From Aplectana chamaeleonis (Eukaryota; Nematoda; Chromadorea; Rhabditida; Cosmocercidae): a DNA stretch of 64,000 bases. Positions 13,401 to 28,982 of the stretch are shown here, in pieces. The notes under the pieces were generated by a model. The model was not told where the DNA came from and made no database searches. It saw only the letters and a program-made list of their open reading frames with translations. Numbering within the stretch: the first letter of the stretch is position 1; the number at the start of each line of letters is the position of its first letter. The stretch spans positions 1 through 64,000 of the forward strand of contig JAPDOI010000439.1 of the NCBI GenBank assembly GCA_029168955.1. Reading direction: 5' to 3'. A program made the translations under genes and the position numbers.

Positions 13401-15360
13401 GCATCTGGCTCCTGATGACGCCATCGTGCCGTCGTGAAAAGCGCATCTGGCTTCTTATGACGTCATCGGGACGTCGTGAAAAGTGCATCTGGCTTCTGAT
13501 GGCGCCATCGAGACGTCGTGAAAAGTGCCTCTGGCTTCTGATGACATCATCGGGACGTCGTGAAAAGTGCGTCTGGCTTCTGATGACGCCATCGGGACGT
13601 CGTGAAAGTGCATCTGGCTTCCTACGATGACGTCATCGGGACGTACTGAAAAGTGCATCTGGCTTCTGATGGCGCCATCGGGACGTCGTGAAAAGTGCAT
13701 CTGGCTTCTGATGACGCCATCGGGACGTCGTGAAAAGTGCATCTGGCTTCTCATGACATCATCGGGACGTCGTGAAAAGTGCATCTGGCTTCTCATGACA
13801 TCATCGGGACGTCGTGAAAAGTGCATCTGGCTTCTGATGGCGCCATCGGGACGTCGTGAAAAGTGCATCTGGCTTCTCATGACGCCATCGGGACGTCGTG
13901 AAAAGTGCATCTGGCTTCTCATGACATCATCGGGACGTCGTGAAAAGTTCATCTGGCTTCTAATGACGTCATCGGGACGTCGCGAAAAGTGCATCTTGCT
14001 TCTGATGATGCCACCGGACGTCGCGAAAAGTGCATCTGGCTTCTGATGACGCCATCGTGACGTCGTGAAAAGCGCATCTGGCTTCTTTAACGTCATCGGG
14101 ACGCCGTGAAAAGTGCATCTGGCTTCTGATGACGCCATCGGGACGCCGTGAAAAGTGCATCTGGCTTCTGATGACGCCATCGGGACGTCGCGAAAAGTGC
14201 ATCATGCTTCTGATGACGCCATCGGGACGTCGCGAAAAGTGCATCTGGCTTCTGATGACGTCATCGGGACGCCGTGAAAAGTGCATCTGGCTTCTGATGA
14301 CGCCATCGAGACGTCGTGAAAAGTGCATCTGGCTTCTGACGACGTCATCGGGACGTCGTGAAAAGTGCATCTGGCTTCTGACGACGTCATCGGGACGTCG
14401 TGAAAAGTGCATCTGGCTTCTGACGACGTCATCGGGACGTCGTGAAAAGTGCATCTGGCTTCTGACGACGTCATCGGGACGTCGTGAAAAGTGCATCTGG
14501 CTTCTGACGACGTCATCGGGACGTCGTGAAAAGTGCATCTGGCTTCTGACGACGTCATCGGGACGTCGTGAAAAGTGCATCTGGCTTCTTATGACGTCAT
14601 CGGGACGTCGTGAAAAGTGCATCTGGCTTCTGATGACGCCATCGTGACGTCGTGAAAAGTGCATCTGGCTTCTTATGACGTCATCGGGACGTCGTGAAAA
14701 GTGCATCTGGCTTCTGATGACGTCATCGGGACGTCGTGAAAAGTGCATCTGGCTTCTGATGACGTCATCGGGACGTCGTGAAAAGTGCATCTGGCTTCTT
14801 ATGACGTCATCGGGACGTCGTAAAAAGTGCATCTGGCTTCTGATGACGTCATCGGGACGTCGTGAAAAGTGCATCTGGCTTCTGATGACGCCATCGGGAC
14901 GTCGTGAAAAGTGCATCTGGCTTCTGACGACGCCATCGGGACGTCGTGAAAAGTGCATCTGGCTTCTGATGACGTCATCGGGACGTCGTGAAAAGTGCAT
15001 CTGGCTTCTGACGACGTCATCGGGACGTCGTGAAAAGTGCATCTGGCTTCTGATGACGTCATCGGGACGTCGTGAAAAGTGCATCTGGCTTCTGATGACG
15101 GCATCGGGACGGCGTGAAAGTGCATTTGGCTTCTGATGACGTCATCGGGACGTCGTGAAAAGTGCATCTGGCTTCTGATGACGTCATCGGGACGTCGTGA
15201 AAAGTGCATCTGGCTTCTGATGACGTCATCGGGACGTCGTGAAAAGTACATCTGGCTTCTGACGACGTCATCGGGACGTCGTGAAAAGTGCATCTGGCTT
15301 CTGATGACGTCATCGGGACGTCGCGAAGAGTGCATCTGGCTTCTGACGACGTCATCGGGA

Positions 15361-15446
15361 CGTCGTAAAATTGCATCCGGCTTCTGATGACGTCATCGGA
15401 ACGTCGTAAAATTGCATCCGGCTCCTGATGACGTCATCGGGACGTC
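15361..15446 (+). repeat. Two-unit AAATTGCATCCGG marker module (copy 1)
   Basis: Two consecutive short units read GTCGTAAAATTGCATCCGG (41 bp each). They are separated by GTCATCGGAACG and followed by CTCCTGATGACG. The same order recurs at 53,161-53,240 with one difference in about 80 bases. Related AAAATTGCATCCGG units occur at about 1,490-1,550, 52,990-53,100 and 61,350. Confidence 0.85.
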
Positions 15447-18400
15447 GTGTAGAGTGCATCTGGCTTTTGATGACGTCATCGGGACGTCGCGAAGAGTGCA
15501 TCTGGCTTCTGACGACGTCATCGGGACGTCGTGAGAAGTGCATCTGGCTTCTGATGACGCCATCGGGACGTCGTGAAAAGTGCATCTGGCTTCTGATGAC
15601 GCCATCGGGACGTCGTGAAAAGTGCATCTGGCTTCTGACGACGTCATCGGGACGTCGTGAAAAGTGCATCTGGCTTCTGACGACGTCATCGGGACGTCGT
15701 GAAAAGTGCATCTGGCTTCTGACGACGTCATCGGGACGTCGTGAAAAGTGCATCTGGCTTCTGATGACGCCATCGGGACGTCGTGAAAAGTGCATCTGGC
15801 TTCTGAAGACGTCATCGGGACGTCGTGAAAAGTGCATCTGGCTTCTGACGACGTCATCGGGACGTCGTGAAAGTGCATCTGGCTTCTGACGACGTCATCG
15901 GGACGTCGTGAAAAGTGCATCTGGCTTCTGACGACGTCATCGGGACGTCGTGAAAAGGTGCATCTGGCTTCTGACGACGTCATCGGGACGTCGTGAAAAG
16001 TGCATCTGGCTTCTGACGACGTCATCGGGACGTCGTGAAAAGTGCATCTGGCTTCTGACGACGTCATCGGGACGTCGTGAAAAGTGCATCTGGCTTCTGA
16101 CGACGTCATCGGGACGTCGTGAAAAGTGCATCTGGCTTCTGATGGCGCCATCGGGACGTCGTGAAAAGTGCATCTGGCTTCTGATGACGCCATCGGGACG
16201 TCGCGAAAAGTGCATCTTGCTTCTGACGACGTCATCGGGACGTCGTGAAGAGTGCATCTGGCTTCTGATGACATCATCGGGACGTCGTGAAAAGTGCATC
16301 TGGCTTCTGATGACGTCATTGGGACGTCGTGAAAAGTGCATCTGGCTTCTGATGACGTCATCAGGACGTCGTGAAAAGTGCATCTGGCTTCTGATGACGT
16401 CATCGGGACGTCGTGAAAAGTGCATCTGGCTTCTGACGACGTCATCGGGACGTCGTGAAAAGTGCATCTGGCTTCTGACGACGTCATCGGGACGTCGTGA
16501 AAAGTGCATCTGGCTTCTGACGACGTCATCGGGACGTCGTGAAAGGTGCATCTGGCTTCTGATGACGTCATCGGGACGTCGTGGAAAGTGCATCTGGCTT
16601 CTGACGACGTCATCGGGACGTCGTGAAAAGTGCATCTGGCTTCTGATGACGTCATCGGGACGTCGTGAAAAGTGCATCTGGCTTCTGATGACGTCATCGG
16701 GACGTCGTGAAAAGTGCATCTGGCTTCTGATGACGTCATCGGGACGTCGTGAAAAGTGCATCTGGCTTCTGACGACGTCATCGGGACGTCGTGAAAAGTG
16801 CATCTGGCTTCTGATGACGTCATCGGGACGTCGTGAAAAGTGCATCTGGCTTCTGATGACGTCATCGGGACGTCGTGAAAAGTGCATCTGGCTTCTGATG
16901 ACGCCATCGGGACGTCGTGAAAAGTGCATCTGGCTTCTGATGACGTCATCGGGACGTCGTGAAAAGTGCATCTGGCTTCTGACGACGTCATCGGGACGTC
17001 GTGAAAAGTGCATCTGGCTTCTGACGACGTCATCGGGACGTCGTGAAAAGTGCATCTGGCTTCTTACGGAGTCATCGGGACGTCGTGAAAAGCGCATCTG
17101 GCTTCTTACGACGTCATCGGGACGTCGTGAAAAGTGCATCTGGCTTCTGATGACGTCATCGGGACGTGGTGAAAAGTGCATCTGGCTTCTAATGACGTCA
17201 TCGGGACGTCGTTAAAAGTGCATCTGGCTTCTGATGACGTCATCGGTACGTCGTGCAAAGTGCATCTGGCTTCTGATGACGTCATCGGGACGTCGTGAAA
17301 AGTGCATCTGGCTTCTGATGACGTCATCGGGACGTCGTGAAAAGTGCCTCTGGCTTCTGATGACGTCATCGCGACGTCAAGAAAAGTGCATCTGGCTTCT
17401 TTCGACGTCATCGGGACGTCGTGAAAAGTGCATCTGGCTTCTGATGACGTCATCGGGACGTCGTGAAAAGTGCATCTGGCTTCTGATGACGTCATCCGGA
17501 CGTCGGGAAAAGTGCATCTGGCTTCCGATGACGTCATTGGGACGTCGTGAAAAGTGCATCTGGCTTCTGATGACGTCATCGGGACGTCGTGAAAAGTGCA
17601 TCTGGCTTTTGATGACGTCACCGGGATGTCGTGAAATGTGCATCTGGCTTCTGATGACGCCATCGGGACGTCGTGAAAAGTGCATCTGGCTTCTTATGAC
17701 GTCATCGGTGCGTCGTGAAAAGTGCATCTGGCTTCTGACGACGTCATCGGGACGTCGTGAGAAGTGCATCTGGCTCCTGACGACGTCATCGGGACGTCGT
17801 GAAAAGTGCATCTGGCTTCTGATGACGCCATCGCGACGTCGTGAAAAGCGCATCTGGCTTCTTATGACGTCATCGGGACGCCATGAAAAGTGCATCTGGC
17901 TTCTGATGACGCCATCGGGACGTCGTGAAAAGGGCATCTGGCTTCTGATGACGCCATCGGGACGTCGTGAAAAGTGCATCTGGCTTCTGACGACGTCATC
18001 GGGACGTCGTGAAAAGTGCATCTGGCTTCTGATGACGTCATCGGGACGTCGTGAAAAGTGCATCTGGCTTCTGATGACGTCATCGGGACGTCGTGAAAAG
18101 TGCATCTGGCTTCTGATGACGTCATCGGGACGTCGTGAAAAGTGCATCTGGCTTCTGACGACGTCATCGGGACGTCGTGAAAAGTGCATCTGGCTTCTGA
18201 TGACGTCATCGGGACGTCGTGAAAAGTGCATCTGGCTTCTGATGACGTCATCGGGACGTCGTGAAAAGTGCATCTGGCTTCTGATGACGCCATCGGGACG
18301 TCGTGAAAAGTGCATCTGGCTTCTGATGACGTCATCGGGACGTCGTGAAAAGTGCATCTGGCTTCTGATGACGTCATCGGGACGTCGTGAAAAGTGCATC

Positions 18401-21400
18401 TGGCTTCTGATGACGTCATCGGGACGTCGTGAAAAGTGCATCTGGCTCCTGATGACGTCATCGGTACGTCGTGCAAAGTGCATCTGGCTTCTGATGACGT
18501 CATCGGGACGTCGTGAAAAGTGCATCTGGCTTCTGATTACGCCATCGGGACGTCGTGAAAAGCGCATCTGGCTTCTGATGACGTCATCGGGACGTCGTGA
18601 AAAGTGCATCTGGCTTCTGATGACGTCATCGGGACGTCGTGAAAAGCGCATCTGGCTTCTTACGACGTCATCGGGACGTCGTGACAAGTGCATCTGGCTT
18701 CTGATGACGCCATCGGGACGCCATGAAAAGTGCATTTGGCTTCTGATGACGTCATCGGGACGTCGTGAAAAGTGCATCTGGCTCCTGATGACGTCATCGG
18801 GACGTCGTGAAAAGTGCATCTGGCTTCTGATGACGTCATCGGGACGTCGTGAAAAGTGCATCTGGCTTCTGACGACGTCATCGGGACGTCGTGAAAAGTG
18901 CATCTGGCTTCTGACGACGCCATCGGGACGTCGTGAAAAGTGCATCTGGCTTCTGACGACGTCATCGGGACGTCGTGAGAAGTGCATCTGTCTTCTGATG
19001 ACGCCATCGGGACGTCGTGAAAAGTGCATCTGGCTTCTGATGGCGCCATCGGGACGTCGTGAAAAGTGCATCTGGCTTCTGATGACGCCATCGGGACGTT
19101 GTGAAAAGTGCATCTGGCCTCTGATGACGCCATCGGGACGTCGTGAAAAGTGCATCTGGCTTCTGATGACGCCATCGGGACGTCGTGAAAAGTGCATCTG
19201 GCTTCTGATGACGCCATCGGGACGTCGTGAAAAGTGCATCTGGCTTCTGATGACGCCATCGGGACGTCGTGAAAAGTGCATCTGGCTTCTGATGACGTCA
19301 TCGGGACGTCGTGAAAAGTGCATCTGGCTTCTGATGACGCCATCGGGACGTCGTGAAAAGTGCATCTGGCTTCTGATGACGTCATCGGGACGTCATGAAA
19401 AGTGCATCTGGCTTCTAATGACGTCATCGGGACGTCGTGAAAAGTGCATCTGGCTTCTGATGACGCCATCGGGACGTCGTGAAAAGTGCATCTGGCTTCT
19501 GATGACGTCATCGGGACGTCGTGAAAAGTGCATCTGGCTTCTGATGACGCCATCGGGACGTCGTGAAAAGTGCATCTGGCTTCTGATGACGCCATCGGGA
19601 CGTCGTGAAAAGTGCATCTGGCTTCTGATGACGCCATCGGGACGTCGTGAAAAGTGCATCTGGCTTCTGATGACGTCATCGGGACGTCGTGAAAAGTGCA
19701 TCTGGCTTCTGACGACATCATCGGGACGTCGTGAAAAGTGCATCTGGCTTCTGATGACGTCATCGGGACGTCGTGAAAAGTGCATCTGGCTTCTGATGAC
19801 GCCATCGTGACGTCGTGAAAAGCGCATCTGGCTTCTTTAACGTCATCGGGACGCCGTGAAAAGTGCATCTGGCTTCTGATGACGCCATCGGGACGTCGTG
19901 AAAAGTGCATCTGGCTTCTGATGACGCCATCGGGACGTCGCGAAAAGTGCATCTGGCTTCTGATGACGCCATCGGGACGTCGCGAAAAGTGCATCTGGCT
20001 TCTGATGACGTCATCGGGACGTCGTGAAAAGTGCATCTGGCTTCTGATGACGCCATCGAGACGTCGTGAAAAGTGCATCTGGCTTCTGACGACGTCATCG
20101 GGACGTCGTGAAAAGTGCATCTGGCTTCTGAAGACGTCAACGGGACGTCGTGAAAAGTGCATCTGGCTTCTGACGACGTCATCGGGACGTCGTGAAAAGT
20201 GCATCTGGCTTCTGACGACGTCATCGGGACGTCGTGAGAAGTGCATCTGGCTTCTGATGACGCCATCGGGACGTCGTGAAAAGTGCATCTGGCTACTGAT
20301 GGCGCCATCGGGACGTCGTGAAAAGTGCATCTGGCTTCTGATGACGCCATCGGGACGTCGTGAAAAGTGCATCTGGCTTCTGATGACGTCATCGGGACGC
20401 CGTGAAAAGTGCATCTGGCTTCTGATGACGCCATCGAGACGTCGTGGAAAGTGCATCTGGCTTCTGATGACGCAATCGGGACGTCGCGAAAAGTGCATCT
20501 TGCTTCTGATGACGCCATCGGGACGTCGCGAAAAGTGCATCTGGCTTCTGATGACGCCATCGGGACGTCGTGAAAAGTGCATCTGGCTTCTGATGACGCC
20601 ATCGGGACGTCGTGAAAAGTGCATCTGGTTTCTGACGACGTCATAGGGACGTCGTGAAAAGTGCATCTGGCTTCTGATGGCGCCATCGGGACGTCGTGAA
20701 AAGTGCATCTGGCTTCTGATGACGCCATCGGGACGTCGTGAAAAGTGCATCTGGCTTCTGATGACGCCATCGGGACGTCGTGAAAAGTGCATCTGGCTTC
20801 TGATGACGTCATCGGGACGTCGTGAAAAGTGCATCTAGCTTCTGATTACGCCATCGGGACGTCGTGAAAAGTGCATCTGGCTTCTGATGACGCCATCGGG
20901 ACGTCGTGAAAAGTGCATCTGGCTTCTGATGACGCCATCGGGACGTCGTGAAAAGTGCATCTGGCTTCTAATGACGTCATCGGGACGTCGTGAAAAGTGC
21001 ATCTGACTTCTGATGACGCCATCGGGACGTCGTGAAAGTGCATCTGGCTTCTGATGACGTCATCGGGACGTCGTGAAAAGTGCATCTGGCTTCTGATGAC
21101 GTCATCGGGACGTCGTGAAAAGTGCATCTGGCTTCTGATGACGTCATCGGGACGTCGTGAAAAGTGCATCTGGCTTCTGATGACGTCATCGGGACGTCGT
21201 GAAAAGTGCATCTGGCTTCTGATGACGTCATCGGGACGTCGTGAAAAGTGCATCTGGCTTCTGATGACGGCATCGGGACGTCGTGAAAAGTGCATCTGGC
21301 TTTTGATGACGTTATCGGGACGGTGGTGAAAGTGCATCTGGCTTCTGATGACGTCATCGGGACGTCGTGAAAAGTGCATCTGGCTTCTGATGACGCCATC

Positions 21401-21972
21401 GGGACGTCGTGAAAAGTGCATCTGGCTTCTGATGACGTCATCGGGACGTCGTGAAAAGTGCATCTGGCTTCTGATGACGTCATCGGGACGTCGTGAAAAG
21501 TGCATCTGGCTTCTGATGACGTCATCGGGACGTCGTGAAAAGTGCATCTGGCTTCTGATGACGTCATCGGGACGTCGTGAAAAGTGCATCTGGGTTATGA
21601 TGACGTCATCGGGACGTCGTGAAAGTGCATCTGGCTTCTGATCACGCCATCGGGACGTCGTGAAAAGTGCATCTGGCTTCTGATGACGCCATCGGGACGT
21701 CGTGAAAAGTGCATCTGGCTTCTGATGACGTCATCGGGACGTCGTGAAAAGTGCATCTGGCTTCTGATGACGCCATCGGGACGTCGTGAAAAGTGCATCT
21801 GGCTTCTGATGACATCATCGGGACGTCGTGAAAAGTGCGTCTGGCTTCTGATGACGCCATCGGGACGTCGTGAAAAGTGCATCTGGCTTCTGATGACGCC
21901 ATCGGGACGTCGTGAAAAGTGCATCTGGCTTCTGATGACGCCATCGGGACGTCGTGAAAAGTGCATCTGGCT

Positions 21973-22100
21973 TCTCATGACATCATCGGGACGTCGTGAA
22001 AAGTGCATCTGGCTTCTCATGACATCATCGGGACGTCGTGAAAAGTTCATCTGGCTTCTAATGACGTCATCGGGACGTCGCGAAAAGTGCATCTGGCTTC
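21973..22100 (+). repeat. Three-unit CTCATGACATC module (copy 1)
   Basis: Two successive units with CTTCTCATGACATCATCGGG are followed by AAAAGTTCATCTGGC, CTTCTAATGACG and GTCGCGAAAAG. The same series appears at about 54,861-54,985 on the other side of the transposon, and a split form is at 13,745-13,990. The shared private variants mark these stretches as copies of one ancestral block. Confidence 0.85.
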
Positions 22101-25100
22101 TGATGGCGCCATCGGGACGTCGTGAAAAGTGCATCTGGCTTCTGATGACGCCATCGGGACGTCGTGAAAAGTGCATCTGGGTTCTGCTGGCGCCATCGGG
22201 ACGTCGTGAAAGTGCATCTGGCTTCTGATGACGTCATCGGGACGTCGTGAAAGTGCATCTGGCTTCTGATGACGCCATCGGGACGTCGTGAAAAGTGCAT
22301 CTGGCTTCTGATGACGTCATCGGGACGTCGTGAAAAGTGCATCTGGCTTCTGATGACGCCATCGGTACGTCGTGAAAGTGCATCTGGCTTCTGATGACGT
22401 CATCGGGACGTCGTGAAAAGTGCTTCGGGCTTCTGATGACGTCATTGGGACGTCGTGAAAAGTCCATCTGGCTTCTGATGACGTCATCGGGACGTCGTGA
22501 AAAGTGCATCTGGCTTCTGATGACGTCATCGGGACGTCGTGAAAAGTGCATCTGGCTTCTGATGACGTCATCGGGACGTCGTGAAAAGTGCATCTGGCTT
22601 CTGATGACGTCATCGGGACGTCGTGAAAAGTGCATCTGGCTTCTGATGACGTCATCGGGACGTCGTGAAAAGTGCATCTGGCTTCTGACGACGTCATCGG
22701 GACGTCGTGAAAAGTGCATCTGGCTTCTGATGACGTCATCGGGACGTCGTGAAAAGTGCATCTGGCTTCTGATGACGTCATCGGGACGTCGTGAAAAGTG
22801 CATCTGGCTTCTTACGACGTCATCGGGACGTGGTGAAAAGTGCATCTGGCTTCTGATGACGTCATCGGGACGTCGTTAAAAGTGCATCTGGCTTCTGATG
22901 ACGTCATCGGAACGTCGTGAAAAGTGCCTCTGGCTTCTAATGACGTCAACGGGACGTCGTGACAAGTGCCTCTGGCTTTTGATGACGTCATCGGGACGTC
23001 GTGAAAAGTGCATCTGGCTTCTGATGACGTCATCGGGACGTCGTGAAAAGTGCATCTGGCTTCTGATGACGTCATCGGGACGTCGTGAAAAGTGCATCTG
23101 GCTTCTGATGACGTCATCGGGACGTCGTGAAAAGTGCATCTGGCTTCTGATGACGTCATCGGGACGTCGTGAAAAGTGCATCTGGCTTCTGATGACGCCA
23201 TCGGGACGTCGTGAAAAGTGCATCTGGCTTCTTACGACGTCATCGGGACGTCGTGAAAAGTGCATCTGGCTTCTGATGACGTCATCGGGACGTCGTGAAA
23301 AGTGCATCTGGCTTCTGATGACGTCATCGGGACGTCGTGAAAAGTGCATCTGGCTTCTGATGACGCCATCGGGACGTCGTGAAAAGTGCATTCGGCTTCT
23401 GATGACGTCATCGGGACGTCGTGAATGTGCATCTGGCTTCTGACTACGTCATCGGGACGTCGTGAAAAGTGCATCTGGCTTCTGATGACGTCATCGGGAC
23501 GTCGTGAAAAGTGCATCTGGCTTCTGATGACGTCATCGGGACGTCGTGAAAAGTGCATCTGGCTTCTGACGACGTCATCGGGACGTCGTGAAAAGTGCAT
23601 CTGGCTTCTGATGACGTCATCGGGACGTCGTGGAAAGTGCATCTGGCTTCTGACGACGTCATCGGGACGTCGTGAAAAGTGCATCTGGCTTCTGACGACG
23701 TCATCGGGACGTCGTGAAAAGTGCATCTGGCTTCTGACGACGTCATCGGGACGTCGTGAAAAGTGCATCTGGCTTCTGACGACGTCATCGGGACGTCGTG
23801 AAAAGTGCATCTGGCTTCTGATGACGCCATCGGGACGTCGTGAAAAGTGCATCTGGCTTCTGACGACGTCATCGGGACGTCGTGAAAAGTGCATCTGGCT
23901 TCTGATGACGCCATCGGGACGTCGTGAAAAGTGCATCTGGCTTCTGACGAAGCCATCGGGACGTCGTGAAAAGTGCATCTGGCTTCTGACGACGTCATCG
24001 GGACGTCGTGAAAAGTTCATCTGGCTTCTAATGACGTCATCGGGACGTCGTGAAAAGTGCATCTGGCTTCTGACGACGTCATCGGGACGTCGTGGGAAGG
24101 GCATCTGTCTTCTGATGACGCCATCGGGGCGGCGTGAAAAGTGCATCTGCCTTCCCATGCCGTCATCGGGACGTCGTGAAAAGTGCATCTGGCTTCTGAC
24201 GACGTCATCGGGACGTCGTGAAAAGTGCATCTGGCTTCTGATGACGTCATCGGGACGTCGTGAAAAGTGCATCTGGCTTCTGATGACGTCATCGGGACGT
24301 CGTGAAAAGTGCATCTGGCTTCTGACGACGTCATCGGGACGTCGTGAAAAGTGCATCTGGCTTCTGACGACGTCATCGGGACGTCGTGAAAAGTGCATCT
24401 GGCTTCTGACGACGTCATCGGGACGTCGTGAAAAGTGCATCTGGCTTCTGATGACGTCATCGGGACGTCGTGAAAAGTGCATCTGGCTTCTGATGACGTC
24501 ATCGGGACGTCGTGAAAAGTGCATCTGGCTTCTGACGACGTCATCGGGACGTCGTGAAAAGTACATCTGGCTTCTGACGACGTCATCGGGACGTCGTGAA
24601 AAGCGCATCTGGCTTCTGACGACGTCATCGGGACGTCGTGAAAAGTGCATCTGGCTTCTGATGACGTCATCGGGACGTCGTGAAAAGTGCATCTGGCTTC
24701 TGGCGACGTCATCGGGACGTCGTGAAAAGTGCATCTGGCTTCTGACGACGTCATCGGGACGTCGTGAAAAGTGGATCTGGCTTCTGATGACGTCATCGGG
24801 ACGTCGTGAAGGTGCATCTGGCTTCTGATGACGTCATCGGGACGTCGTGAAAAGTGCATCTGGCTTCTGATGACGTCATCGGGACGTCGTGAAAAGTGCA
24901 TCTGGCTTCTGATGACGTCATCGGGACGTCGTGAAAAGTGCATCTGGCTTCTGATGACGTCATCGGGACGTCGTGAAAAGTGCATCTGGCTTCTGACGAC
25001 GTCATCGGGACGTCGTGAAAAGTGCATCTGGCTTCTGACGACGTCATCGGGACGTCGTGAAAAGTGCATCTGGCTTCTGATGACGTCATCGGGACGTCGT

Positions 25101-28100
25101 GAAAAGTGCATCTGGCTTCTGATGACGTCATCGGGACGTCGTGAAAAGTGCATCTGGCTTCTGACGACGTCATCGGGACGTCAAAAAAAGTGCATCTGGC
25201 TTCTGATGACGTCATCGGGACGTCGCGAAAAGTGCATCTGGCTTCTGACGACGTCATCGGGACGTCGTGAAAAGTGCATCTGGCTTCTGATGACGTCATC
25301 GGGACGTCCTGAAAAGTGCATTTGGCTTCTGATGACGTCATCGGGACGTCGAAAAAAGTGCATCTGGCTTCTGATGATGTCATCGGGACGTCGTGAAAAG
25401 TGCATCTGGCTTCTGACGACGTCATCGGGACGTCGTGAAAAGTGCATCTGGCTTCTGACGACGCCATCGGGACGTCGTAAAAAGTGCATCTGGCTTCTGA
25501 CGACGCCATCGGGACGTCGTAAAAAGTGCATCTGGCTTCTGATGACGTCATCGGGACGTCAAAAAAAGTGCATCTGGATTCTGATGACGTCATCGGGACG
25601 TCGTGAAAAGTGCATCTGGCTTCTGACGACGTCATCGGGACGTCGTGAAAAGTGCATCTGGCTTCTGATGACGTCATCGGGACGTCGTGAAAAGTGCATC
25701 TGGCTTCTGACGACGTCATCGGGACGTCGTGAAAAGTGCATCTGGCTTCTGATGACGCCATCGGGACGTCGTGAAAAGTGCATCTGGCTTCTGACGACGT
25801 CATCGGGACGTCGTGAAAAGTGCATCTGGCTTCTGATGACGCCATCGGGACGTCGTGAAAAGTGCATCTGGCTTCTGATGGCGCCATCGGGACGTCGTGA
25901 AAAGTGCATCTGGCTTCTGACGACGTCATCGGGACGTCGTGAAAAGTGCATCTGGTTTCTGACGACGTCATCGGGACGTCGTGAAAAGTGCATCTGGCTT
26001 CTTATGACGTCATCGGGACGTGGTGAAAAGGGCATCTGGCTTCTGATGACGTCATCGGGACGTCGTGAAAGTGCATCTGGCTTCTGACGACGTCATCGGG
26101 ACGTCGTGAGAAGTGCATCTGGCTTCTGATGACGCCATCGGGACGTCGTGAAAAGTGCATCTGGCTTCTGATGACGTCATCGGGACGTCGTGAAAGTGCA
26201 TCTGGCTTCTGATGACGTCATCGGGACGTCGTGAAAAGTGCATCTGGCTTCTGAAGCCGTCATCGGGACGTCGTGAAAAGTGCATCTGGCTTCTCACGAC
26301 GTCATCGGGACGTCGTGAAAAGTGCATCTGGCTTCTGACGACGTCATCGGGACGTCGTGAAAAGTGCATCTGGCTTCTGACGACGTCATCGGGACGTCGT
26401 GAAAAGTGCATCTGGCTTCTGACGAGGTCATCGGGACGTCGTCAAAAGTGCATCTGGCTTCTGACGACGTCATCGGGACGTCGTGAAAAGTGCATCTGGC
26501 TTCTGAAGACGTCATCGGGACGTCGTGAAAAGTGCGTCTGGCTTCTGATGACGCCATCGGGACGTCGTGAAAAGTGCATCTGGCTTCTGACGAAGCCATC
26601 GGGACGTCGTGAAAAGTGCATCTGGCTTCTGACGACGTCATCGGGACGTCGTGAGAAGTGCATCTGGCTTCTGATGACGCCATCGGGACGTCGTGAAAAG
26701 TGCATCTGGCTTCTGATGACGCCATCGGGACGGCGTGAAAGTGCATCTGGCCTCTGATGACGCCATCGGGACGTCGTGAAAAGTGCATCTGGCTTCTGAT
26801 GGCGCCATCGGGACGTCGTGAAAAGTGCATCTGGCTTCTGACGACGTCATCGGGACGTCGTGAAAAGTGCATCTGGCTTCTGATGACGCCATCGGGACGT
26901 CGTGAAAAGTGCATCTGGCTTCTGATGACGCCATCGGGACGTCGTGAAAAGTGCATCTGGCTTCTGATGACGCCATCGGGACGTCGTGAAAAGTGCATCT
27001 GGCTTCTGACGACGCCATCGGGACGTCGTGAAAAGTGCATCTGGCTTCTGATGACGCCATCGGGACGTCGTGAGAAGTGCATCTGGCTTCTGATGACGCC
27101 ATCGGGACGTCGTGAAAAGTGCATCTGGCTTCTGATGGCGCCATCGGGACGTCGTGAAAAGTGCATCTGGCTTCTGATGACGCCATCGGGACGTCGTGAA
27201 AAGTGCATCTGGCTTCTCATGACATCATCGGGACGTCGTGAAAAGTGCGTCTGGCTTCTGATGACGCCATCGGGACGTCGTGAAAAGTGCATCTGGCTTC
27301 TGACGAAGCCATCGGGACGTCGTGAAAAGTGCATCTGGCTTCTGACGACGTCATCGGGACGTCGTGAAAAGTGCATCTGGCTTCTGACGACGTCATCGGG
27401 ACGTCGTGAAAAGTGCATCTGGCTTCTGATGACGCCATCGGGACGTCGTGAAAAGTGCATCTGGCTTCTGACGACGCCATCGGGACGTCGTGAAAAGTGC
27501 ATCTGGCTTCTGACGACGCCATCGGGACGTCGTGAAAAGTGCATCTGGCTTCTGACGACGTCATCGGGACGTCGTGAAAAGTGCATCTGGCTTCTCACGA
27601 CGTCATCGGGACGTCGTGAAAAGTGCATCTGGCTTCTGATGACATCATCGGGACGTCGTGAAAAGTGCATCTGGCTTCTGATGACGTCATCGGGACGTCG
27701 TGAAAAGTGCATCTGGCTTCTGACGACGTCATCGGGACGTCGTGAAAGTGCATCTGGCTTCCCGATGACGTCATCGGGACGTCGTGAAAAGTGCATCTGG
27801 CTTCTGACGACGTCATCGGGACGTCGTGAAAAGTGCATCTGGCTTCTGACGACATCATCGGGACGTCGTGAAAAGTGCATCTGGCTTCTGATGACGTCAT
27901 CGGGACGTCGTGAAAAGTGCATCTGGCTTCTGACGACATCATCGGGACGTCGTGAAAAGTGCATATGGCTTCCGATGACGTCATCGGGACGTCGTGAAAA
28001 GTGCATCTGGCTTCTGACGACGCCATCGGGACGTCGTGAAAAGTGCATCTGGCTTCTGACGACATCATCGGGACGTCGTGAAAAGTGCATCTGGCTTCTG

Positions 28101-28982
28101 ATGACGTCATCGGGACGTCGTGAAAAGTGCATCTGGCTTCTGATGACGTCATCGGGACGTAATGAAAAGTGTATCTGGCTTCTGACGACGTCATCGGGAC
28201 GTAATGAAAAGTGCATCTGGCTTCTGACGACGTCATCGGGACGTCGTGAAAAGTGCATCTGGCTTCTGACGACGTCATCGGGACGTAATGAAAAATTAAT
28301 CTGGCTTCTGACGACGCCATCGGGACGTCGTGAAAAGTGCATCTGGCTTCTGACGACATCATCGGGACGTCGTGAAAAGTGCATCTGGCTTCTGATGACG
28401 TCATCGGGACGTCGTGAAAAGTGCATCTGGCTTCTGATGACGTCATCGGGACGTAATGAAAAATGAATCTGGCTTCTCACGAAGCCATCGGGACGTCGTG
28501 AAAAGTGCATCTGGCTTCTGACGACGCCATCGGGACGTCGTGAAAAGTTCATCTGGCTTCTAATGACGTCATCGGGACGTCGTGAAAAGTGCATCTGGCT
28601 TCTCACGACGTCATCGGGACGTCGTGAAAAGTGCATCTGGCTTCTGATGACGCCATCGGGACGTCGTGAAAAGTGCATCTGGCTTCTGACGACGCCATCG
28701 GTACGTCGTGAAAAGTGCATATGGCTTCTGACGACGTCATCGGGACGTCGTGAAAAGTTCATCTGGCTTCTGACGACGTCATCGGGACGTCGTGAAAAGT
28801 GCATCTGGCTTCTGACGACATCATCGGGACGTCGTGAAAAGTGCATCTGGCTTCTGATGACGTCATCGGGACGTCGTGAAAAGTGCATATGGCTTCTGAT
28901 GGCGCCATCGGGACGTCGTGAAAAGTGCATCTGGCTTCTGACGACGCCATCGGGACGTCGTGAAAAGTGCATCTGGCTTCTG